Assembly: GCA_963210315.1 (NCBI GenBank)
Contig: OY723324.1
Location: 372,001 to 436,000, forward strand
Reading direction: 5' to 3'
Length of the DNA: 64,000 nt
Source: Rhynchopus euleeides
Lineage: Eukaryota; Euglenozoa; Diplonemea; Diplonemida; Diplonemidae
Shown here: positions 34,888 to 43,674 of the stretch, piece after piece
How the letters are laid out: each line of letters begins with the position of its first letter
Numbering within the stretch: position 1 is the stretch's first letter
Made by a program: the position numbers and the translations under genes
The notes under the pieces: model-generated
Told to the model about the DNA's origin: nothing
Database searches by the model: none
What the model saw: the letters and a program-made list of their open reading frames with translations, nothing else

Positions 34888-35712
34888 ATGCGTTTGGTCG
34901 ACGGGCCCGGTGGGCAGCGGTGCGAGGTAGACGTCACGTTGCAGGCTCGCCTGCGCCGCTACGGCATGACGCCGACTTCGGGGCTTCTGGCGTTCGGCTC
35001 TGCGCGCCTGGCGTCTTTCCGTGACGCATGGCTCGAGCCACCTGGAGGGTTGAGTGTAGCGCAGCCACGGCTTCCGGCCTTCGTCGTGACCCAACGCCTC
35101 GTCATGTCTGAGGTGCTGTGCACGGCAACACCGCAAGAAGTTGACATGGCGACTGCTGAAGTGCATCAGCACATCGTGGGCGTCAGCAAGAAGAGTATTA
35201 CCATGTACAGCGAACTGAGCGTCCAGTGCGGTGGACGGCCGATGCGTGCGCAGCACTATCTGGTGTACGTCTATGTTGACATGGCGACGCGAAAGAGCAC
35301 TGCGATTCCGGACAAAGTGGCATCACACATCCGCAGCTTGCAGCACAAGGAGAAGCAGAAGCAAGTGCCGGATGCGCTGCCTGCAGTGGAGGTGTCGGAA
35401 GCGACACCCGGAGTGAGAGCTTTCTCGCTTATCACGCGGTACGCAGACTGTGACTGGAATGGGCATGTTAACCAGGCGTCGTACGTCACATATCTCTGCG
35501 AGGCGCTGGAGGCTGTGCTGCAGCGCGAGGTCGCACTGACTCAGCTGGACATCACGTATTTGAAAGAAGCAGGAGTCGGCAGGCTGGTGACGGTGCTGTG
35601 GGCCCCGACCCCCGGCCACGCGTCCTGTGTGTCGTACAAAATCATTGGCGAGCAGGTGCACGTCACTGGTGCAGCCAAGTTGCTGCCTCATCACGCCGAC
35701 GCGCGTTTGTGA
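34888..35712 (+). CDS. Double-hotdog acyl thioesterase-like protein
   Basis: 274 aa from ATG 34888. An ATG at 34825 is in frame, but the first AG after the pyrimidine tract falls inside it (34828-34829), so the later start is preferred. The C-terminal half contains TRYADCDWNGHVNQASYVTY, the hallmark of the 4HBT/acyl-ACP thioesterase hotdog, with the catalytic-type Asp and Asn/His. The N-terminal half (EVDVTLQARLRRYGMTPTSG...) fits a second, more divergent hotdog. Expected reaction: hydrolysis of an acyl-CoA or acyl-ACP thioester. Substrate and compartment are not evident; an upstream extension could carry a targeting signal if the longer start is used. Confidence 0.75.
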   Translation: MRLVDGPGGQRCEVDVTLQARLRRYGMTPTSGLLAFGSARLASFRDAWLEPPGGLSVAQPRLPAFVVTQRLVMSEVLCTATPQEVDMATAEVHQHIVGVSKKSITMYSELSVQCGGRPMRAQHYLVYVYVDMATRKSTAIPDKVASHIRSLQHKEKQKQVPDALPAVEVSEATPGVRAFSLITRYADCDWNGHVNQASYVTYLCEALEAVLQREVALTQLDITYLKEAGVGRLVTVLWAPTPGHASCVSYKIIGEQVHVTGAAKLLPHHADARL

Positions 35713-36428
35713 ACGTCGAGTCACTGCCGACTTCCCGTGATTCTTTGTGGACGTGCTGCAGGGGCTGCGTGTGCCGGGCAGTACCACCCGCCAGCCTCCC
35801 GCCGCGCTCCCTCTGTGGAGTACACTGAGGTGGCCCCACACACCCCGGGTGGGGCCTCCGCTGTAACGTAAGGAAGGGTGGAGAGTGGGCAAAGATCCGC
35901 ACACGGGTCCATCCACTTAAAACCTAGCCACCACACACGCGTGAATATGTTTGAAAAGCGGCGGTGGCACCTGGTCGGGCAGGCCAGTAACCTACCCTTC
36001 AGCCCATAGGTTGCTCTGCTTGCGAGAGACCGTCTATTTGCCCCAGCTGCGCTAGAGCTCTGAAATACATGGAAGCCGTGGATCTCTCCCACCTCCCCTC
36101 TGTGCTACGTGGCAGAGACTCACGCATACACCAGTGATATATGCAGAGGGACCCCCATCTAGCTGTGCATATAAGAACAGGGCAAGGCTGCCTATCTCCT
36201 TGAGGACACCACCATACATCACCACCACCACCACCACCCCTACCCACACAACCCCCAGGTTTGGCGAGCTATATTGTCCGCCGACTATCCCCACACCTTC
36301 CCCCTCCCCCTCCCCCCCTCTACCCCCCCCCCCCAACCACTCATCCCCACACCCTCCCCCTCCGCTTTGAAAGGGGAGGCCCCTCCCTTATTCCTATATC
36401 TCGTTATCATTGCCCCCCCCCCCACCTC
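35713..36428 (+). other. Intergenic region, pyrimidine-rich at right
   Basis: No supported gene. The right half contains CAC trinucleotide and C-rich runs (about 36215-36360). Short open frames are low-complexity shadows of these. Confidence 0.5.
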
Positions 36429-39395
36429 CACCACGGACTAGTCGCCCGGACGACTAGTCGGGACGACGGGTGAAATGACGACGGGTGAAACGACGGGTGG
36501 CACCCGTCGACTCGACGGGTGGACCTGTCGAGTCGACGGGTGCCACCCGTCGGCACGACGGGTGAACCTGCTGAAACGACGGGTGTTCCAGCCATTTCCT
36601 GTTGATATGGGCCAATTTCCATTGAAAACTAGGGGAGTACCTTGCATGGCATCAGGTTATTTTTCACGCCGAGCTATCTTCCCTGCACAGACCCACCCCC
36701 CATTACTTTCCATTTACAATTCCTAGTTGGTGAAGGGGCTGCCCACCGGTGGACCACCAGGAGGGGGGTGAGCCATCCAGGTGGGCAGGGGGCCTGGTAA
36801 AACAACTCCCTCCCACGACGTCACTCCGCTCTCGAGGACAAACAAAATCACCTACGTACCTGAACTGCCAAACACCCCCCCCCCCTCACTTACGGGTGCG
36901 CGGATCTCATGTGCTCGTCGCGCTTTACAGTGGTTTTAAAGAGCTCGAAACAAACACAGCAACGCTTTTGTGTCAGCACGCGCGAATGGTGACTGAGGTA
37001 GTGCTGGCTCAGTCCCTTCGATTTTGCCCGTTTGCCGCACTCCTGGCATGTGACAGTGCAGGTCTGACACGGCGCGTTGTTTTGTGGCCGATGTGCAGCA
37101 TCATAATGCGCAAACAGTGCTTCTCTCGTGTGGACAACTTTGGAGCACACAATGCAGATATGCTGCTGCACAGGCACTGTACCGGATGGTGTTGGTTCTG
37201 GCACTTCTGGCACATCCTCGCTGTTGCCCCAGGATTTGGACTTGCAGATGCATGCGAGCAGCGTTGCCTTTGGAGTGGTGTTTTCCGGGTCGCCCAGAAA
37301 TTGTTGGCCCCATCGCCCCCTTTTTGTGACGTGAGATCCAAGGCTGAGGGACTCGAGTCTCCGCTGCAGTGCTGCCGTTGCTCCCTTCCAACAAGCGTTC
37401 CTCGCAGTGACACAGCAGCAAAGCTTTATCGCGCCGAACTTCAGGAGGGTCGGGGTGCTCGGTTGGTCCAGCAGGCCGCACCCCTTGCCTTTGGTCCTCT
37501 GCATTTCGAAGAGCAGCAGGTCCCGTTCGGCGGTCTGCTGCGATGTCACCCTCAGGGCATGGCGTTTGGGGACGCCATTCCCCCTCTCCAGTTCCTCGTC
37601 ACTCAGGGCGAGGGGGTGTGCATCTTCTGGATCAAACCAGTGGCTCATCGAATGGATATATGTAACACCACGCCCCTCGGATGTTCTCCCAGGTGACACC
37701 CACTCCAGGACAAACACAAGGATGTGCATTGCGATGAGCGAGAAGATGAACTCTTTCGCGCACTTTCCCTCCTGGTGGTACTTGATGGGGATGTCGTTGT
37801 AGCGGAAATGCACAAGCATTTCCATTGCAATACAGAGTAGATGCTGCACCCCCTTCGTCTTGGTAATGGTGAGTAAGCGACTCAGAACATCTCTGGCCTG
37901 GTTTCCCGTCATGTTGGAACACGTTGAGCTGCCAAGGACAGCCTTCTGCACGGCAGGTCCATCAGGCAAGATCTCTGCGAGTATTGCGATGAACCCGTTT
38001 ATGTCGTGCAGGGGGGGGTGACCCCTGCGTACAGGCTCTCAAACCCAGCTTCATGAAGTTCCTGGATGCTAGCCCTGTGGCAGGCGTGGAGCTGTTTCAA
38101 CCAGTCATTTCGTGGTGTGGTACAAAACGCGCTCCTGTGCGAAGATGACCCCATCTTACTAAATGCCGACCACAGCTCAAGATGGTCCCCTGCTACCCTA
38201 AGCAGGCGAGCCGAAACATCACGTTCGCCTTTTCGAAAACCCCTCTCTGCACTCTTGCGATTTGCTTCAGGAAGTTGAACGTGAACCACGTTCTGTACTC
38301 ATCCTTCTGCTTATCGGCAACTGTCACCAACCGTGTTGCGAAGGCACCGTCGAAAATGCCTACGGCCAGCCTGCTCTGCTGGGTCTTCTGTGCCTGTTTC
38401 TTCTCCGCCTCGTACAGCTTCACCATAGCTGCAGTGCCGCGGGGCAGGCGTCGGCCATCTCCTTGAGCCCTGTCGGGTGGTCCTTCCCGTTGCTCTTCCG
38501 GAGGCCCAACCCGACAAACTCGATGTCTGACCCGCTATTGACACGGGCAGCGTACATCGTGCGACCATCCTTCGCGGTCGACTTGCTGATCACCCCACCC
38601 CCCACCTTCTCATACTTTTTGTACAGGGCAAGACTGATGATGGGATCAGTCGACTTGATGGTAGTATCCGTCAGCTTGCCGAGAAGCTGCTTCAGGGCCA
38701 TGTGGCTCAACCCATCAGCATCACGCTCGACAACATACGTGTTGATCCAAGCACGTACAAACACCGTCATGTCCACAGCGCTGGCGAGGGCCTGCGCTGC
38801 AGTACGCTTTGCCGCTGGCATTGATTGGTGTGGCTCGTCTGGGTGGCCTGGGTGGTGATGATGGTATCTTGGGGTATCTTGGCCTGGGTGATGATGAGGG
38901 TACGGTATCTTGGAGACTGCCTTGTGGGTTGTGCAAGGGTTGGGGGCTGGGGCGAAAATTTGCCTGGCAGAAAAGTGATCAGCTTCATGAAGTAGGTTGC
39001 TCCGTCAAACTGACACAGTTTGTCAGAGTCAAGATCCCTCGAACAATGAAAATCCACGAGAACAGCCGTCGCACATGCACTTGAGGCCCATCACCAACTA
39101 GGAATTGTAAATGGAAAGTAATGGGGGGTGGGTCTGTGCAGGGAAGATAGCTCGGCGTGAAAAATAACCTGATGCCATGCAAGGTACTCCCCTAGTTTTC
39201 AATGGAAATTGGCCCATATCAACAGGAAATGGCTGGAACACCCGTCGTTTCAGCAGGTTCACCCGTCGTGCCGACGGGTGGCACCCGTCGACTCGACGGG
39301 TCCACCCGTCGAGTCGACGGGTGCCGCCTGTCGAGTTTTCACCCGTCGTCCCGACTAGTCGACCCCACCCGTCACTGCCCGACTAGTCCGTGGTG
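36429..39395. mobile_element. DNA transposon E with ~305-bp terminal inverted repeats
   Basis: 36429-36732 and 39091-39395 are near-identical inverted repeats beginning CACCACGGACTAGTCG. The outer ~130 bp iterate CGACGGGTG and its complement about ten times, a likely transposase-binding array. The arms differ mainly by a small indel next to GACTAGTCG and a few substitutions. The interior carries one minus-strand coding region. A clear target duplication is not seen; TC flanks both ends, which may be chance. Confidence 0.85.
36890..38821 (-). pseudogene. Element-borne C2H2 zinc-finger gene, frameshifted
   Basis: Reading from ATG 38821 leftward, coding runs through four frames: 38821-38420, about 38435-38193, about 38205-37999, and about 38010-36890. 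Breaks fall near 38430, 38195 and 38010. The last coincides with a C7-8 run, so some may be sequencing or assembly indels rather than decay. The C-terminal ~110 residues hold three C2H2 fingers (CIVCSKVV...H, CQECGKRA...HH, CCVCFELF...H). The middle is helical (HLLCIAMEMLVHFRYNDIP). Position inside long TIRs suggests a transposase or accessory DNA-binding protein. No superfamily recognised. Confidence 0.6.
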
Positions 39396-39533
39396 TCCAC
39401 ACCCACCTCACCCCCCCCCCCCCACCCCCTTCCCCCCTGCATTAACCACACATCTTTGTTGCTTTCGTTTTGCCTTTTCTCACTATCACTCCTCTCTCCT
39501 TTCCCCCCTCTCTACCCCTTATTGAAGCACAAT

Positions 39534-42083
39534 ATGACTGTGTCGGAGCTGAAGCTGGTGACTACCCGGTTTGGGGGAGGTGCTCAGGCGATTCACAGCC
39601 GGGCGTTAGAGGCGTTTCTCGGAAATGCGGAGCACAACAGCCCCAGGCATTGCTCGGAGGGGGTCTATGGGGAGCGGGACGGGTTTCAGGAGACCAAACG
39701 GGGGGTGTTCGTCGAGATGTTTGTTAAGGAGCTGGACAGGGTGTACGCCTTCCTCAACGACAAGGTGAAGGTCGCGGGCAAACGGGCCGTCGCAGCCCTC
39801 AAGACACTCCGCAGAGTCGCACTGCGCAAGGGCGGCGACCCCTCCGACCTCCTCATCGTCCTCTCCCAGGTGTCGGTCCTCCTCTCCGATGTCTCCATCA
39901 TGCTGTGGTTCCTCGCGCTCAACCTGACAGTGATCAAACGCATCTCCTCTGGGTACGCCTCGACCTTCCCACCCCGCTCCCTCTACATCGACTGCGGCGA
40001 AGCTTTGGAGACGAGGATCTCCATGCTATGGAGGGTCCTGATTAGCCTCAAGCGCCGCCTGGAGAATGGGACAAACCGGGTGAAGAAGACACAGGTCACG
40101 CGCCACCTCCTGAGGTCCATCGGGGCGATGGATCTCCCCAGCCATGAGGACATGGCGCTCCGCGAAGGCGACGCGATCCGGAGCCAGGAGTTTCTGGAGC
40201 CCCCCTCGCCCCAGGCGAGGCTCGCCCCAGCGGACACCCTGAGGCAGCTCTCCACCACACCGAGGGTCGTGTCGGACACGCTGCTGCAGCTGCCCCTCGC
40301 GACGCCGCGGCCCGAATCGCCGAAGGTGATGCCCATTCCAGAGGTCCCTCCTCCCTGTCCCACCGCAGCGCAGCCCTCCGGAGATGAAGGCGGCGGCACC
40401 CTGTCACCTCCGGTGCAGCCAACACCTCCCCGTCAGGTTGGGGGCACCGCTTCCCAGAGCAGGGCTCGTGAGGTGGTGTCGGCACCCCCTCCGAAGCAGG
40501 CGCAGGTGCAGAATCGGAACAATGCGGATGCGGCAGGGCAGGCTGCGGTTGCAAGGAAGCCCTCTGTCAGCACACTCCCGATGAACGACAGGCGTCTCTC
40601 AAAGCTGTACACCTTTGGGAAGTTTGCGGGGCGTGGGGCGTATGGGTGTGTCTTCTCTGCGAAGTGCAACATCACCAAGGCGCATGTCGCGGTGAAGACC
40701 ATCGCAGACCCGTGGAACCGCCCTGTCTTCGCCCAGCGGGTCTACCGCGAGGTGGCAATCCTCCGCCGCGTGAAGCACCCGCATATCATCGAGCTGAAGC
40801 AGGTCTTCACAGGGGGGAACTGCGTCCACCTTGTGTTCCCCTTCGCACCGCAGACGCTGGAGCACCTGCTGCTCCTGTCTCTCCCGAAGAATGCGCTGCT
40901 GCCGATCCACAAGAAATACTTCATGAAGCAGCTCCTCGAGGCCCTGATGTACATCCACAACGAGTGCGGGGTGGTCCACCGCGACTTGAAGCTCTCCAAC
41001 CTGCTGGTGGACATCCGGAAGGAACCCATGATGCTCTACCTGTCCGACTTCGGCTCCGCCAGAACTCTTGTCGACGGAGGGGCGAGGGAGCACATGGTTG
41101 ACTGCCCAGGCTATGTGCAGACCCAGTGGTACCGCGCCCCTGAAATCCTACTCTGCTGCGCAGAGGTCACCGCCGCTGCCGACATGTGGTCCTACGGCTG
41201 CATTGTCGCGGAGATGGTGACAGGCATCCCCATCCTGCCCGGGCAGGACACGCAGCACCAGCTGGAGCTGGTGATCGGCTGCACGGGGCTGCCCTCGGAG
41301 AAGGAGGTCAGCTCACTCGAGTCCTCCGTTGCGGTGCGGATGCTGGAGGAGTCGGGCTTCACCTACGCAGAGGGGTGCAACGTGAGGGTGTGCGACAACG
41401 TGGAGAGGGTCAACGCAACACGCCCCTATGGCGACCAGGATGACTACACCAACCTGCAGCCCCCCTGCGACATCGAGGCCCTCCTGCGGGACTGCGCGGG
41501 GCTCTCCGGGTCCTCCATGCTGTATGAGGAGATCGAGCCCGATGTGGTTGATCTCGTTTATCGTTGTCTGACCTTCTCCCCCCAGAGCAGGCTGACCGCT
41601 GTCCAGGCGTACCGCCACCCCTGGCTTGCACCGCTGCTTCCTGCAGAGGCGGTGGAGGCTGAGGGGGCTGCTCCAGCAAAGCCTGCTGGCAGGCAGAGCG
41701 TGTCGTGTGATGAAGGGACGCAGCAGGTGGCTACCGAGCCTATCGACTGTAACAGCTCTGACGAGCAGGCGAACAGTGAGGCGACGGAGGAGGAGGAGGT
41801 GACGGTGGCTGCGGCGCGGCTGCGGGGTGTCGCGGGCGAGCAGAAGCAGCAGCAGATCCACAGCAGCACCAGCGGCAGCGGTGGGGGGAGCATGAGTGGC
41901 GGGTCTGCGGCATCCACGAAGATGCGGCTGCCGCTGTCGTGCTCCGCCCTGTTCACTGTGGCGGATTACCAGGGGGGGCTGAACGCAGAGATGCTGAAGG
42001 TGCCACCGGCGTCGTCGCTCCGCCCCGCAAGGGCGGCACAGCCCAAAGCTGCGGCGCAGGAGGGCTGCTGCATGGTGCAGTAG
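39534..42083 (+). CDS. MAPK-like CMGC kinase with SPX-like N-terminus and CaaX end
   Basis: 849 aa; ATG 39534 follows a long CT-rich tract and acceptor ATTGAAG. Residues ~45-165 resemble an SPX domain: VFVEMFVKELDRVYAFLNDK and later FLALNLTVIKRISSGYAS align with the EL-KV-x-FY and LN-x(4)-KI-KK helices, though basic ligand residues are partly lost. Residues ~210-350 are Pro-rich linker. The kinase domain (~355-700) has GRGAYGCVF, VAVKTI (Lys ~387), VHRDLKLSNLL (~482), DFG (~505) and YVQTQWYRAPE (~527), the MAPK P+1 signature without a TxY doublet. An acidic/Ser tail ends Cys-Met-Val-Gln, a CaaX box predicted to be prenylated. Substrates unknown. The kinase call is firm, the SPX call tentative. 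Confidence 0.85.
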   Translation: MTVSELKLVTTRFGGGAQAIHSRALEAFLGNAEHNSPRHCSEGVYGERDGFQETKRGVFVEMFVKELDRVYAFLNDKVKVAGKRAVAALKTLRRVALRKGGDPSDLLIVLSQVSVLLSDVSIMLWFLALNLTVIKRISSGYASTFPPRSLYIDCGEALETRISMLWRVLISLKRRLENGTNRVKKTQVTRHLLRSIGAMDLPSHEDMALREGDAIRSQEFLEPPSPQARLAPADTLRQLSTTPRVVSDTLLQLPLATPRPESPKVMPIPEVPPPCPTAAQPSGDEGGGTLSPPVQPTPPRQVGGTASQSRAREVVSAPPPKQAQVQNRNNADAAGQAAVARKPSVSTLPMNDRRLSKLYTFGKFAGRGAYGCVFSAKCNITKAHVAVKTIADPWNRPVFAQRVYREVAILRRVKHPHIIELKQVFTGGNCVHLVFPFAPQTLEHLLLLSLPKNALLPIHKKYFMKQLLEALMYIHNECGVVHRDLKLSNLLVDIRKEPMMLYLSDFGSARTLVDGGAREHMVDCPGYVQTQWYRAPEILLCCAEVTAAADMWSYGCIVAEMVTGIPILPGQDTQHQLELVIGCTGLPSEKEVSSLESSVAVRMLEESGFTYAEGCNVRVCDNVERVNATRPYGDQDDYTNLQPPCDIEALLRDCAGLSGSSMLYEEIEPDVVDLVYRCLTFSPQSRLTAVQAYRHPWLAPLLPAEAVEAEGAAPAKPAGRQSVSCDEGTQQVATEPIDCNSSDEQANSEATEEEEVTVAAARLRGVAGEQKQQQIHSSTSGSGGGSMSGGSAASTKMRLPLSCSALFTVADYQGGLNAEMLKVPPASSLRPARAAQPKAAAQEGCCMVQ

Positions 42084-42314
42084 CGTCGCACAACACCACA
42101 CCGTGCATTGCTGCATCGTCTCGCCTCCGCAGGTAGGGGGTGTTGTGCTGTGCCTATCACCGTGTCGCTGCAACCCCTAAAAAATGTATTGTCCGTTGGT
42201 AATTTCGGCGTGGGGTGTGTGTGGCCCAAAAAAAAAGGGCGATGCGCGACCCAGGCGTGTATCTATTTCACGGAATGAAAATAGGAATTTGGGGGAAAAA
42301 TATTTTTTTGCACT

Positions 42315-42640
42315 ATTTTTTTTTTGCACTTTTTTCCTTTGGATTTTATTGTGACCCTACTTGGTATTGGCAGAAAATTTTTATGTTCCCGGTCTTGGAG
42401 GTGCTCAAACATTCAAAAGAACACATTTTCCGTGGCCAAAAAAATTTTTGCACCCGGAGGTGGGGATGGGGGTGGTGGTCACTACTTTTTTGCACCATTT
42501 TGCTTTGGGTTTTATTGTGACCCTACTTGGCATTGGCAGAATTCTTTTATGTTCCCGGTCTTGGATGTGCTCAAACAGTCAAAAGAACACATTTTCCGGG
42601 TGCAAAAAAATGTTGCACCTGGGGGGTGGAGAGGGGGGTC
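42315..42640 (+). repeat. 165-bp tandem repeat, two units
   Basis: TTTTATTGTGACCCTACTTGG occurs near 42344 and 42509. TTATGTTCCCGGTCTTGGA, GTGCTCAAAC and AAAGAACACATTTTCC follow in both units. Divergence is a few percent. Confidence 0.9.
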
Positions 42641-42690
42641 GGAGGGCGGTGGTGTGAGAGGCTTGCTCTCGAGCTCAAACCAACAGATGT

Positions 42691-42903
42691 TCACTACCGT
42701 GGCCTCCGGCGGCTGGGGGGCTCCGCCCCCCAGACCCCCCTGTGGCGTGTCTTTGCGCGACAATTTATCGTCCCCCCATGCGACATGTGCTATCTGTCAG
42801 TTGTGTTGTACTTGAGCGTATGCGACTATGGAGCCAGGCCAACAGACGTTCGCTACCGTGGCCTCCGGCGGCTGGGGGGCTCCGCCCCCCACACCCCCCT
42901 GTG
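42691..42903 (-). repeat. Two inverted copies of the G/C-palindromic repeat
   Basis: 42691-42742 and 42851-42903 are reverse complements of the copies at 24.8-25.2 kb, including the GGCTCCGCCCC-type core and the TACCGTGGCCTCCGGCGGCT arm. The ~160-bp spacing matches the spacing of the other array. Confidence 0.9.
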
Positions 42904-43674
42904 GCATGTGCCTGGTCTTGGAGCCAAGCCCTTGCGCGTACGGGGCTGCGGCATGTCGGTTCCAGCACCCTCGCGGGAGGCTGGGCCCGAGCACTGATCT
43001 CTAAGAGACGAACCACCTTGCGAATGCGATCGGGTTTGCGGGCTTGCGGCCATGACATCTCGAAAGGGTCGTCGTGGGCCCGTGATCATGTTTCGGGTTC
43101 GACTTGGTGGGCATCCGTGGCGATTCGCGGAACCACGTGTATGTGTGCGAGGAAGCAAAGAGATAACACACCAGGAGCCACGCAGCACCAGGTCGACCTG
43201 GATCTGATCGAGCTCAGGGGGAAGGAAGCACAGTCACCAAAGTGATATCACCGCCGGCCTCAACCACCAAACTGCAACCGCAGAAGTTCCGCTATTCTCA
43301 CAAGGGAAGGCGCCCTGGGATGTAGCAGTGATTTGTGTGCAGCGCCATCAAGTGACACTGACCGCCTTGAACAGAGAGGTAGTGTACAGATGGCGAGCAG
43401 TGGGAGGGCGTGCTGTGTCCTTCCACTTCCCCATCTACCTCCATTCGTTCACCGTTGTTGATAGCGATTTTTTCGCCATTTTTTCGAATCGTATGCATCG
43501 GTCAGGCCGAGTGAATCAAAATAGCGCAAAAATCACACCAAAATCTGTGTCTGAGGCACAGAAATCGTGCAAAAAAGCACCCAAAAAAAGTGCAAAAAAA
43601 CCAAAATAGGATTTCGAAAATTGGCCAAAATACCCCCAAAATAGAGCCACACCTGGCGCGACCCGGACCTCCGG

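Larger units (their letters stand above)
42084..43674 (+). other. Repeat-filled intergenic region
   Basis: It contains a two-unit 165-bp tandem repeat, two inverted copies of the 24.8-kb palindromic repeat, and an A-rich block (43440-43640) abutting the gene at 43675. No supported gene. Open frames of ~150 codons here run through the repeats. Confidence 0.5.

Noticed and set aside
36480-36570. CGACGGGTG iterations considered as a CRISPR-like array
   Set aside because: They lack unique spacers, occur in both orientations and are mirrored in the opposite TIR; they are transposon subterminal repeats.
42742-43245. 168-codon open frame
   Set aside because: It crosses the inverted palindromic repeat and has Trp/Pro/Arg composition typical of repeat read-through.
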